Made by a program: the position numbers and the translations under genes
Shown: positions 23,141-34,328 of the stretch, piece by piece
Layout: each line of letters opens with the position of its first letter
Position numbering within the stretch: the first letter of the stretch is position 1
The notes under the pieces: model-generated
Told to the model about the DNA's origin: nothing
Seen by the model: the letters and a program-made list of their open reading frames with translations, nothing else
Database searches by the model: none
Assembly (NCBI GenBank): GCA_037179385.1
Contig: CM074187.1
Location: 44,612,879-44,676,878, forward strand
Direction of reading: 5' to 3'
Length of the DNA: 64,000 nucleotides
DNA from: Holothuria scabra
Lineage: Eukaryota > Echinodermata > Holothuroidea > Aspidochirotida > Holothuriidae

Positions 23141-23440
23141 ACACCGTAAAAACAAAAGAGAGAACTTCAGTCCCTCTCCAATAGAGTGAAAAGTGTGAGT
23201 TCATTCCATTGAAGTGTGAATTCACTCCAAGAAAAGTGAAAATTTACTCTTTAGCGAGTGCCTCCAAGAATCACTCTTTTTAAGAGGGGTCCCTGTATGC
23301 ACTCCATCAAGCGTAAAAGTTCGCTCTTTGAGAGTGAATTTCACTCTTGATGGAGTTAGTTTCTGCTCTTTTGGAGTAAGTGTCAAAACATCCACCTTTC
23401 TAACAAGCGAAATTTCACTCTTTTTATTTTCAGAGTGTGT
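23141..23440. repeat. 'AGAGTG' repeat, copy 3, in gene A intron 5
   Basis: The left end ACACCGTAAAAACAAAAGAG and the inverted right end ACACACTCTGAAAATAAAAA bracket alternating AGAGTG and CACTCT words. About 300 bp. The right end is only about 20 nt inside the intron from the exon 5 donor. Confidence 0.65.
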
Positions 23441-23459
23441 CAATATAATTAAAACTAAC

Positions 23460-23657
23460 CGTGATGACACCTCCAGGTTCAAAACATTCACATTCCTCTG
23501 CAAGCACCTTTAACAAAGAATCCTTCTGGACAGTAACACATCTCGAATTCATCACGCGTGTCGTGACATCCAACTCTCCCATCTGGATCGTCACACGTTT
23601 TCTGACAGGTACAATTACCATAGACCATACTAGTAGGACAACCGGTTATGAAAGAAC
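23460..23657 (-). pseudogene. Gene A exon 5: TIL module with 11-nt deletion
   Basis: Aligned with gene B exon 5 (212 nt) this exon has 198 nt. It reads GCPTSMVYGNCTCQKTCDD and continues to CYCPEGFFVKG. There 11 nt present in gene B are missing at about 23507-23512; the frame then reads ACRGM and stops (TGA). The old frame resumes out of phase as AEECECFEPGGVIT. One conserved Cys is also replaced by Arg (HDTRDEF versus HDTCDEL in gene B). Donor ACG|GTTAGT is intact. Confidence 0.85.
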
Positions 23658-24716
23658 CTGCAAAGGTAATTAAATACTCGAGCCTTTTAAAATATGTGTA
23701 ACATCATATACCGATCTTCTCCTAATACCGGTACCGGTAGAGGCGTTGATTCTTGAATTCTTGAAAAGGTTAAGTTACAAAATCTCACAAAACCTCACGA
23801 ATTTACTAAATTTCTGGCAGAAAATACAAATTGGCATTTCAAGACAATCACACAGAGCCCACTGTATTTGAAGGTGACATAACTCGAGTAAGGGGTGGCA
23901 GCAAGTAAGCATAAGTCAAGAATGCTCTGCACAGATTAACTTCTACGGGCAAAACGGGCTTTGTTTTGACCGTCCTATCCTGTCTTTTTTCCTTCAATCA
24001 GAGAACACTTAAAGGTGACAAAGGCTCTTTGGAAAATATATCTGCGAAACAATACCTAAACTTTTTTAAATTGGTGTTACTTGAAAAGAAAACAGTATGG
24101 AATTTCAGTACCCGTTACATAGCTCCTTTCAGCTAGTCTCACAGCCGGATCAGTTTAAGTCAGAGATGTCAAGTAATATAAGGGCGGTGTACCTTAACAA
24201 TTTCAGTAGTTCATGAAAAGCTTGAAGAAATAAATGTAAATAATTTGTAGTCAATTTGGAGGAGAGTTACAATTTGCGAGACGTAAGGCATCCTCTAGCA
24301 TTTATCTAATCACTAATTCACCTGTGGTGACATTTAAAAAGAAAGGACTAAGGGTAATTCCTCAAAGAAATGCAAGTGCAATAAACTTTATCTTAAATAG
24401 ACTGAAATAAATATTGAATTGAAGATAACTGAAGTTAACATCTGTTGTACAGACTTCCCAATCTTTACCCTTACCGCGAAATTTTACAAACTGAAACAAA
24501 AGTTTTTTCCTGCAAACTCTGGGTTTAATCATTGATATAACACTAGCAAGCTGGGTGCATGTTGATGACGCTTCACTTTAGTTACTGACGTAGATGCCAT
24601 TTTCGTTCCTCCTGCAGACTTTAAGTGAAATATCTGTTATGATATATGATATCGCATGAAATATGATATCGCATGTTTCATTTCGAACTTCTCGAAATAA
24701 ATACTTCTACACTTAC

Positions 24717-24978
24717 CCTCTGTCCCATTGTATTGTCCAAGACTCACTAACGTGTAGTCCCATTCATCGCTGATACTAAATGCGTTGTAGCTAGTGTAAA
24801 ATAAACTTCCCTGGACGTTTTCCATCTCCATGCGGAGCTGATATTTCTTTTGGTTGGTCAAAAATGAGAGCTTTTCATTTCCAAGCCAGAAGTCTTTGTT
24901 TAAGAAGCCAAATCCGTTCTTGTATTCTGACCAGTTCCGTTGGAAACCAATGTTGCCATAATCTCGTCGCTGAATTAC
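24717..24978 (-). CDS. Gene A exon 4: middle of first fibrinogen domain
   Basis: Starts VIQRRDYG after an ATCTCAG acceptor and contains GFGFLNKDFWLGNEKLSFLT and an NWS sequon. Ends GQYNGTEG at a GGGTAAGT donor. 262 nt, phase 0 to 1. The next exon is TIL, not the expected fibrinogen end. Confidence 0.9.
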
Positions 24979-25341
24979 CTGAGATAATACAAACGAAAGT
25001 GATAACACTTTCTAAACCCCTTGCCGTATGTAAGATAAGTATTTTGTTGTAACAGTTTTAAACGCAAACTGACATAGCCTGCCCATTTGTTTCTGATAAA
25101 AGGATTATACTAGATTTTGTGGACCATTGAGTTTCTGTCGTTTTCGCAAACTTTTGTTGGGAAGTTTGGATGGTGTATTTCCTCAGGACTACTGAATTTC
25201 GGCTAGTAAGACTTCATATGCACAGAGTTAGTTCTAAGACTTCGTTCACATATACTTTCTCTAATGACTGACTAATAACTACGTTTCTTTATTAAGGACG
25301 ATTTTAACACCTTTCTAGACTGATATATAACGACGACCTAC

Positions 25342-25514
25342 CGTCCATCTCCCAGTGTCTACATCATTATCACAGTAAACTTCAAATGGTTCTTTGTAAC
25401 CGTTTGGTTGGATCACATAAATTCCACTTGATGTTTGATCTTGACATTGGTCAAATACTTCTTCACAATCTCTCGGATAATCGGGTCGTTGGTAGTAAAA
25501 GTGGTAAGGAGATC
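25342..25514 (-). CDS. Gene A exon 3: start of first fibrinogen domain
   Basis: Contains YPRDCEEVFDQCQDQ, SGIYVIQPNG and PFEVYCDND up to GRWT, with both conserved cysteines. Phase 1 to 0, 173 nt. Donor GTAGGT. Confidence 0.9.
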
Positions 25515-25807
25515 CTTAAAAAGAAAGACGAAGCCTCTCTCATGTTTTGATATTTCAAATAAAGTTGTGACAAAAGCCGTTCAAAGATTATTTCTAATTG
25601 CTACTATATACATTGATGATATAGCTATTCCTTCATTCTCAAAAAATTATATGTCTACTCTTCCTCTCAGAGGATTTGAATACATTTGAATCCTAAACAT
25701 TGCAACAATTGCAGTAACTCATCAATAACGTGAAATTTCGTGAAGCTCAAATTACAAAGCAAGTACCAACAGCAATCTTTTCCAGGTAGTACAATTAGTA
25801 CACTAAC

Positions 25808-25826
25808 CTTGTTCACTCCCATTATC
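25808..25826 (-). CDS. Gene A exon 2: 19-nt micro-exon
   Basis: Between a TTTTTCAG acceptor and a GTTAGTG donor; encodes DNGSEQ plus one base. Too short to identify alone, but gene B has a 22-nt exon in the same place with the same phases and the frames join. Confidence 0.7.
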
Positions 25827-27894
25827 CTGAAAAAGAGAAAAACTGAACGTAATTACCAGCGATCACTTTGAACATGAAATACAACAACCAATGAAAATCT
25901 TTAAAGTGAACTATTGATTGATTTTCGTTACTAACGTTTTTTTAACTGTTACACATTTACGAATTTACCCATTCAATATATGCACTGTGTGAAAAAGCCG
26001 ACCCGAAGACGGTAAACAGAGAGACAATGGATTAATTTAAAAAAGTACCCTAAAAACATCTCAAGGTTTCAAACTTGTAACTCATTTTAGTGCAAGTAGG
26101 ATATAAATGTAAAATTATGTCCCGCATAAAAAGGTTTACAAGACTTTGTTTTTTTTTTTTCCTGAAGGAAACATCCCTTCAACACTACAGACTAATCCGA
26201 TCAGCGCTTGAGTTTAGTGACTGTAGGCAGCCATTAGTCTGTTTGTGGGGTCCAACAGCCTTAAATCGTCTTCACGTCTTGTCTTTATAAAATTTCAAAC
26301 CCTCATATAAGGTAAAATTGAGGGAATCAAGAGGCTTTTTAGTTTACAACCATCCGGGGTACAAGTGAACAAGGAAACCTAAAGATTAAAAAAATGATAA
26401 ACCGCAGTTACTGCCGAGTAAAATCAGACCATCACTTGCATTTTGAAGTATTGTAACTTTGTTTTGATTATCCAGTCTGTACTTGCAATCGTTATAGTTT
26501 AAGTATCACAAGTCACACCTGAATTAAGCATTGATTAGTGTTACTACAAAATTTGGCAAAAATAGCTGATGAATACAACAGGTACATAACAACAGCAATT
26601 AATTATTAAACTCACATGAAAGATATGCTCTAAAAAATTCTTGTCGAAATTGACCCAGATCTGATCAGACAGACCCCGAAAAAAATGAACAGACTAGATT
26701 TGTCAAAAATGATAAGGGTTGGCTTTTTCAGAGTAGATCTAGTCAAATGTCTGACCATATTTCCAGTAGGTGTCTATCTGATGAAATCTTGTTCGCTATC
26801 CCGTTTGATTGACAATCCGTATCCTCATACAAAAATGCTTTTCCACAGTTTACTTGTCAAGTTAATGATGAAGGTGTCAGGATAGTTTAGGCTAGATGGA
26901 GCTTACGGCCCAGTCAAGTTGTCAGAGATTTATGTATAAGACTGCATAGAACTGCATTAATCCTTGTAACGATAGTTTTCAACACTATTTTGCAAGAACC
27001 CGCAATAATTAATTTAGACAACCAATATGTGAGCATGTGAAGGAATATGTAAATATATATTAGCTTCAAGACGTAACTTTTGGTAGATATTTTACAGCTG
27101 TTTTTTTTCAAACCCACCACTGTCGCAGTCTCTCTTTAAGCGAATGTTAATCAGTTTTACTGCCAAATAAATCAGATACATAAAAATAGCGATAACTATA
27201 AAAGTCACAAGCAAGATACACACTTGCTTGCAAATCCGTACTCGTATACATAAAACGTTTCAATAGTTCCATTATCATGTCCATGGTGTGCTACAATCCT
27301 CGACAAAAATACATGGGACAAACTCCGCTCCCCGTATCAATGTTGAAGTTTCAGGACGCCTTGGGCTGCCGCAACATTGAATGGGGGAGTGGGGAAATGG
27401 TGTGCCGTTCATTGCCTGTTTTGCTTGTTTTGTCCCATCATTTTTGTCGAGGATTGTAGCAAAGTATTTCAGAGTATAAACTGCATAAAAGTGAAGTTAT
27501 CCTAGCATTAACTTTGACCACAATTTTGCAGATATCTGCATGATCTTTTAAGACTTCACCATGTTTTAAATTCTGCTATTGAGTCGTATTTATGGTTACA
27601 ACCTTAAAGATGATTTTCTACTTTTATTGTGATCGTTTCTCTTTGGAATATACCGTAATTTATCTAACTTATGTAACAGCCCAAACAAATCTTTTAACAA
27701 CCCCTATTTGAAACATTACGCTTGAGAAATAAGATATGCTAGCAGTTATTCTACCCCTTTGAAACTGGTTCAACTTCAATTGAATTGAAGATCAGAATAC
27801 TACGATCAGAAAAGAATAGAACATTCATAAGATTTTTTTCCCTGCAAAGGGATAATAACAAAAAAATAACTCTGAAAAAGAAATTACTTCTTAC

Positions 27895-27966
27895 CATCTG
27901 AGAAGAAACTCCGATACAAATTGCTGACACCAACAAAACAATACGATTTTGGTATTGAGAATGCAT
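27895..27966 (-). CDS. Gene A exon 1: signal peptide
   Basis: 24 codons beginning MHSQYQNR, with the hydrophobic core IVLLVSAICIGV, ending ATG|GTAAG. An in-frame ATG eight codons upstream (27990) is possible, but the downstream one gives the more usual signal peptide. Splices in phase 0, as in gene B. Confidence 0.75.
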
Positions 27967-28048
27967 ACTGTCAGCTTGGAAAATTAACAACGAGGTTGTG
28001 ATGCAGACGAGTCTTGATGACTGAATGACACTTGTTTATGATGACGAG

Positions 28049-28058
28049 ACATATAAGC
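28049..28058 (-). promoter_or_regulatory. Possible TATA-like element of gene A
   Basis: CTTATATG on the minus strand lies about 85 nt upstream of the start codon, with TCATTCAGTC-type initiator-like sequence about 30 nt downstream of it. A TTATAA lies about 95 nt upstream of the gene B start. Suggestive only. Confidence 0.25.
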
Positions 28059-28060
28059 GA

Positions 28061-30207
28061 AAATATTTCAAAACACTCAAAGGCAATTTTTGTATGGAAA
28101 TTTTCAGCTGCCATATCAGTTCCTTAACTTCAGTCTATACTTTTATGTAATTAAACATTTCTTTGGAACTATTTCCGAAATGTCACGCCTGGGCCCTATT
28201 TCCTTTTCTTTTAATTTCAAAAAAGGTAAGTCAAAGCATCCGTTACAAGGATGCACTTGAGATCCAAATTTTTGCCAGAGATTTTAGAGATTTCCTTAAT
28301 CGTTTAATTTACAATTAAAACAAGTTATTCTTTGAGGACAGCTAACTGAAAAGAGTAACACGTTTTTAAAAATACACAAAGTTTTTTGTTGTTTAATCAT
28401 AACCAACTTTACTGCAGGGGGCATTTGCAAACTTCACAGTTAAAAGTGCTTGTATTTTTACAATACCCCCCCCCAAAAAAAACAAAGAAATACATATGTG
28501 AATCCGCGCTGCAGAAGCAGCGGGGTTTCTTATGTTTTCTTTGTTTTTTTATTGTAATTTTCAGGCCTTTTTAGAAGTTAATGTGCTCTTCACTACGTAA
28601 AGTTTCCTTTCCAATTTTAGTTAAGCTATTTTAATTTAAAACAACAGAAGACATTTACGAGACACTGGCAATAATTTGGAAAGAAGTATTTATTGCCTGT
28701 GATCTTGAAAACAATTTAAAAATTGGCACTGTATATGAAGTTGATAAGTACATTTTGAATGGTTTGTAGGAAATAATATTTACTGCTCTAAAAGAACACA
28801 ATGAATCTCGTAGGTACAAAAGAAAAAAAGGAAGAAACCCAACAAGGCGAGAATTTGTTAGAAATGAAGAACAATCCATTACATTTGTGTGTAAGAAGTG
28901 GGACAATATTATTTCAAGAATAATCAAATGCTCAAATAATGTACACGAAGTTAGAAGCTTCATATAAAAATCGCTAACAGTAACTCCGTTGAGACATTGA
29001 TATACGTAGATTCAACTTAGAAGGTATAAAAATTTCCCCAAATCCTCAGGTTGTGTAGAGGACGCTAAACCTAAACGATTAGTAAGTAAAATCTGGACTT
29101 GAACCTAAGACGATTTTGGGGCGATACGCATTGTTTACCTAACTGGCTAACGATAAACCTTATTCCTTATCTAATCCCTGGCCCTAACAAAGAATGCAAT
29201 CGATACAACACAACGGCAACAGCCAATCAAAAAACATCTTTTTAACAATGCGCATCTACCCATGATTTCGCACCTCAGGCAAAGCAAAGGAAAGGGAACA
29301 GTCAAACAAGCTTATGTTGTTTGCAGGAAGAAATCGTGGCGACGATCGGTACTGAGTTTTTCTGTAGGGCCGTATGCATAAAAAGGAAGTAATTACTTTC
29401 AGTAAAAAGTAAAAGTTTTTGCTAGTCAAGTGAAAGCAAGGATAAAAGTAAATGATGGATTTGGGTATGCAAATCTTTTATTTTTACTTCGTAGTAGATT
29501 CTATACTTGACTAGTATCTACTATTGAATTCAGTAAATCTTCCTCGTGGTCAGCCTATAGAACCCTCACACAAAAGACCATTAAGATCATACAGATATCC
29601 TTCAGTTATGCTTCAGAAGGTTTGTAAAGACTTTCAAAATGGCACAGGTGTACTAAAAATTGAATGGTCTGATGCCTTTTGTTTGAGAGGACCAATGATC
29701 ACAAAGATTTGAACTAATGACCTGTCCTGTGTAATAAATGAAAATAGATTGCATATCATTACATATGTACCTGTCGTATTTTGCTTGTCCATATCATACA
29801 TGGTGAATGCATTGCATGCCAATTTGGCTTTAATATTGTGAATCTTACAAGTAAACCAGGCAACATGTCGGCTTCAGAATCACCAAAGGCTAATACCAGA
29901 ATGAGCACCCGCAACAGACAGAAGACATTTGTTGTGATACTAGCCAAATTCCCTGTGCTGCTGAACAAGTCCTAACTGCCTCAACAGAAAGCACAAAAAG
30001 CAAGTGCGTGCGAAAACTTTCTTAATGAGTATCAAAAGCAAAGCGACGTCCTCCTGACTACATTACACAGGAAAACATTTAGAAACAATTGTTTTAAGGT
30101 GGATGCTATCAAATGCCATCAGCCATTAATAAGTCCACCTTTTAAAGACCTGTTGTCGCAACCCCAAAATTGCAGCAAATCCTTCCTAGTCCATGTGATT
30201 GCTGATT
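28061..30207. other. No gene recognised
   Basis: Upstream of gene A. Short plus frames at 29524-29712 and 29781-29975 lack any recognisable domain. Nothing else defended. Confidence 0.4.
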
Positions 30208-30430
30208 TTACAAAGGTCGTATTTTCATCAGCGCGAACTCAAGTTGACATCCATCATGAAAAGTGTCACCCCTAGGCCTGTTCAGATACTCTGTACTGAC
30301 GTAATGTCCATTAAGACTGGCTTGATGGCACCTGTTGTACCACAATGAACCGTGATAAACTACAGAACAATTTCTGGCATCGTTGTCGTCATCAGAATGT
30401 AGAGAAGGGACCGTCTCTTTGGACGTTCAT
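30208..30430 (-). pseudogene. Orphan terminal fibrinogen exon, decayed
   Basis: The minus-strand reading gives DDDNDARNCSVVYHGSLWY, then NRCHQASLNG and a stop after MKIRPL, clearly the last fibrinogen exon. Upstream, the matching RDGPFSTF part lies in another frame (1-nt shift near 30395). The DFDYM start and splice acceptor are missing, replaced at 30431 by sequence matching a SINE tail. The usual WWY is LWY. No other exons of this copy were found nearby, so it is a relic of a third member of the cluster, located between genes A and B. Confidence 0.85.
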
Positions 30431-30470
30431 CAATAGATTGGAAACTGGGCCGTAAAACTCGAAACCTTGA
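30431..30470 (+). repeat. SINE-tail fragment next to the exon relic
   Basis: CAATAGATTGGAAACTGGG followed by C/G-rich bases and AAACTC matches the 3' end of the SINE at 7257-7291. It directly abuts the truncated fibrinogen exon, suggesting that retroposition or repeat-mediated deletion removed the exon's 5' part. Confidence 0.65.
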
Positions 30471-33120
30471 GAAGAAATGCAGTCAAACGAACAAACTAAC
30501 ATGAAGTAGGACCACTTTTCATGCCCTATCAAATGAAGACTAGAAAAACTTGCAAAAAGAACAAACTGCAGAACCTTTCAAATCTTGATAAAGTATCACA
30601 TTACGTAAACGTTCTTTGCAATGACGTTAGTTGCCATCATTAATTTGTTATATATATAGTGACTGTATCTTGCGTCGGTCAGTACCTTGAGTCGGTCACT
30701 GACTACAAAAAGGACCATCGGAGTTCTTTGGCCTTGTAATGAATAAATTTTATAACAGTCTAGAACAAAATGACAACAGCTTAAAATTTTTCAAAATTAG
30801 GAACTGAGCCCCATTTTAGAGGAAATTTCCTTTTGGCGCAGCTTTTATCCTTTTGACCTAAATGAAGTTTCAGACATGGCGCAAAATAGTCTGAAAAATT
30901 TTTTAAAACATTTTTTTATCACTGATAATAATAATATTCCACATTTAGATGATTTTCCTTAATTTTGACAACATCGTTTCATTGAATATATTTCGTTATC
31001 ATTCTTATGAGCCCACGTAACGTTTGGATGACCTACTCAAAGTACACTACTTGAACCCAAAGTATCTGAAACTTGTGTTAGGAATTTCATCGTTATTTAA
31101 ATTTTTGTACGCGAAATGCACGATTATCTGTGTATGAGAAGGAAAGTTAATATGAACATATGCGTTTTTAATAAGTGTTTTAAGTAAGTATATTTTGGTC
31201 AAATCTGCATTGAGTGACCGACTCATGGTGCAACCATCATAGTACTTTTAATTGCATGTTACATCTTTACTCAATACAGGCACAAGCGCCAATTTCTTCA
31301 ATCTGAACCCGCTGTTTATAAAAATTCTTGAACTAGTGAACTTATTTACGAATTGGATATACCAATCGTAAACGGTACTGAAGTATGTATAAGAAACAAA
31401 ATTGAAATCACTTAACAATCACAAGGATGAACATGTTTTCAAGTGTAAGTGTCGTTTATTTTGGTTATTAGGGTTGGTGTTAGGGGGTGGCAGGGGGCGA
31501 ACGTGTCCTCATATTTGCGAGATATTCTGAAAAGAAAAAGAAAGGGGGAAACGAAGAAAAGGAACACTCAGCTCGTGCATGGTTTGCCCATCACAATATT
31601 GTGGAGCAGTTCCTTCTTGTTGTATGTCTAAATGCCCCTACTTGATCCAGGTGAGTACAGGTGATTATTTTCTTCCATTGCGCAAAGGTCGCAACAACAT
31701 TGAAAAACTGTTCAAACATCCAAGGTTTATTGTTATAATGCTTCATTTCAATCACAAGACTACCAATAAATTCATTTCCAACTTTGTTTTTAAAACAATG
31801 CTTTTGGGTGGTCTATAATTTAATAATCTACTAGAGTTAAACAGTTGGAAAGTGTTAACATTTGCTTCATTGTTCGCCTTGTGCCATTCTGAAAGATGTT
31901 CAGTAAAGTTAACAACAAAATGATGTACGTTTAAAAAAGGTTACTTCAAAGTTTGAGTAATGTAACAAAATAAAAGAAGGTGATAAAGGGTATAGTATGA
32001 TACCGTGTAACAACGTTTTCTCATCTTTGTGTTTTGTGTTGCGATGCCCGACAGATTGTTCATGATATATTTTACAAATGAAGAGTGTTCCTTTTCACTT
32101 GAGCCAAAGTTAAAGATCACGCGAAAACCAAACTTTCCAAGAGAATTAGCCTTAAAATAAAAGTTTAAGGTCACAACAAGATTTGGTATGTTAGAGAGGT
32201 ACTCATTCTAAGCATTTTGATGAAATTTTCATTGAAATCCGATGTGTAGTTCTCAAGATGTGAGCATGTAAAGTTGTCACATTTCCAACAAAATGTGAAC
32301 TTGAAGCAAGCACATATGACATCACATCCCCACGTTAGAGCACAGTCTTTTGTTTTTCTTTAAACTTCAGACTTGATTTTCTCCGCAACAATCACACGTT
32401 ATTAAAATGTGATTGCATAAGTGGCGTGAGAACTTTACAAACTCCCCCACAGGGAGGTCCTATTCCTATAAACTTCAAGGTCAACAAAACAGTCTGATAA
32501 AACAAAGTGAAACAAAGCATTCCTTGTCAAAGTGAGGAAGTGATGAAAGCTCTGCTGCCCTCAAACTCACTTTTAAACACAAATCTACTGACTTCATTTT
32601 CCAATATCTCAAGAAATACATGTCCAATTTGAATGAAACTATCACCACACTGTGTAGATTTGGTTCCTCTTTCACATATGAAAATTAAATATTTGCTTAA
32701 ATCTTCCCTTTAAAGTGACTGTTTTATACACTGTTTTGAGAGCATCGTATTCATATCAGGGAGAATGTAATATAACAATTTAATTCAACATACACCAATT
32801 TACATGATCTGACATATACCCGATCTACATCGACATTTCCCAATTTTAGTACCTTGACATGTACCGATTTCAATTGGCATTATGCTTGGTATCCCTCTAT
32901 CGCATTCTCTGCAACTCTATGCTCTCTCCATTCCGGTAAGGTAATGACTTTACCATGTTAAAAGCTTTACTGCCATATTCAGTTTTCAATTTTTTCTGTA
33001 GCTTACGATGTATACTTATAATCATATTTTTGTATAATTGACATTTGCCAAAATAAAAACAAAATGTGAAAAATAAATGAAATGGTAAAAAGCAAAATTT
33101 CTTCCAACAAATATAAAGGA
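30471..33120. other. No gene recognised
   Basis: AT-rich, with short chance frames. A G-rich patch near 31480-31500 may belong to a repeat. No exon supported. Confidence 0.4.
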
Positions 33121-33121
33121 T

Positions 33122-33365
33122 TAAAGGGCCAAAACTCTCACTCCAAAGTAAAATTTTGGTACGGAGGTACCAAAATTCTCAATTTCCTCAGCTCTTTGAC
33201 AGTGACAGCTAATTCAAACAATGCACAGTACTAAAGCTTATATTACACAGCATGAACGGTACCGACAGTGTTTTGATTATATAAATTGAATTTTTCTTTT
33301 GAAGCAATAAACTGAGATTGTATCTGGATGAGCAGGAATTTCAGACAATTGTAGGAGGGACTTAA
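33122..33365. repeat. Dispersed repeat 'GCAATAAACTGAGATTGT', copy 2
   Basis: Begins AAAGGGCCAAAACTCTCACTCC-like sequence, similar to 40204. Carries the shared core near 33303. Fragmentary family, unassigned. Confidence 0.5.
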
Positions 33366-33493
33366 GTTTGAAGGGATTGAATGCTTCATTGTCACGAGTA
33401 AGCTTGGCACAAGTCTAAAGATACTTGAGTCAAGTCTATCGTGCAGCTGAATGATTTTAACTCATGAATATTCATGTTTTGTCAGCACTCCCA

Positions 33494-34328
33494 CACTCTA
33501 AAAAATATTGGACAAATATTTGCCCAACTTTTTACCAACACTGGGTATATATGTGTCCTCCCAACAATTGGGCAAACTGTTGGGCAAATGGTGTTGGGCA
33601 ATGCAACCACCCAGTAGTTGGGCACTACTGAATGACCAACTTTTAACCAACACTGGGTATATATGTGTCCTCTCAACTATTGGGCAAACTGTTGGGCACA
33701 TAGAGTTTGGCAATGCAACTACTCAGTATGTTGGGTGATTGGTTGGATTTCAATAAAACCGGATACATAATTATATGATTTGGATAAGATGGAGATTTAC
33801 CAAAGTACCCTAACACATACACCATTTGTCCTCCAAGAGTGGTTGGCAGCACCAGCGACGATGCACTTGGTGAGTAAACAGTGAAGTGTGTAGTTTAAAG
33901 TAACAAACTCAATCTTGAACTTGGTATTTCTTCTCCCATTGATTACGTAGCAATGGAAACTTTCTTTTCATATGCGAACATTGCTCTTTAAGTACCCTCT
34001 TCCTGATTTTTACTGATATTCTACCGTTAGCTTTATATTTACCAAATACAACCTTATTCAACCATGGGATCTTATAATGAACCACTTATATTACAATAAG
34101 TATCTTTAAAACTTAACTGATCTTTAACTAATCATCTGATTGGTCAGTTACATTTTACCCAACTGTTGGGTACTTTAAAACTTGCCCAACACCTTTTACC
34201 AACACCTGGATTTTACCCAACCTTAATTTGCCCAACAATATGGGTACAGTTGTTTACCCATTTGTTGGGCAATAATTTGCCCATGTTTATATTTTGTCCA
34301 ACGCTTTTACCCAACAGTTTTTAGAGTG
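33494..34328. mobile_element. Inverted-repeat element rich in CCCAACA/TGTTGGG
   Basis: Ends are CACTCTAAAAAATATTGG and, inverted from the right, CACTCTAAAAACTGTTGG. Inside are two 112-bp direct units at 33541 and 33653 (CTGGGTATATATGTGTCCTC) and many copies of CCCAACA or TGTTGGG in both arms. Flanks GCACTCCCA and GCACCCCCA could be an imperfect 9-bp duplication. Open frames here arise from the repeat and are not taken as genes. Confidence 0.75.

Larger units (their letters stand above)
19075..27966 (-). pseudogene. Fibrinogen-like gene A (SP, FBG-N, TIL, EGF, FBG), frameshifted
   Basis: Eight exons at 27966-27895, 25826-25808, 25514-25342, 24978-24717, 23657-23460, 22272-21964, 21810-21549 and 19301-19075. 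The order of domains is signal peptide, an N-terminal fibrinogen segment without its last exon, a TIL cysteine module, a VWC/EGF-like module and a full fibrinogen C domain. Proteins of this type are secreted and bind sugars or acetyl groups in invertebrate immunity. Exon phases match gene B throughout. Exon 5 is 11 nt shorter than its gene B counterpart by one deletion, plus a harmless 3-nt gap; the frame then reaches TGA within seven codons, giving about 231 residues instead of about 510. Skipping exon 5 does not restore the frame (exon 4 ends phase 1, exon 6 starts phase 0). All other exons are intact and well conserved, so this is a young pseudogene, a gene for a short protein, or an assembly error. 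Confidence 0.75.

Noticed and set aside
33482..33738. Overlapping 64-76-codon frames on both strands
   Set aside because: Arise from the 112-bp direct units and CCCAACA words; the same patterns repeat in the translation.
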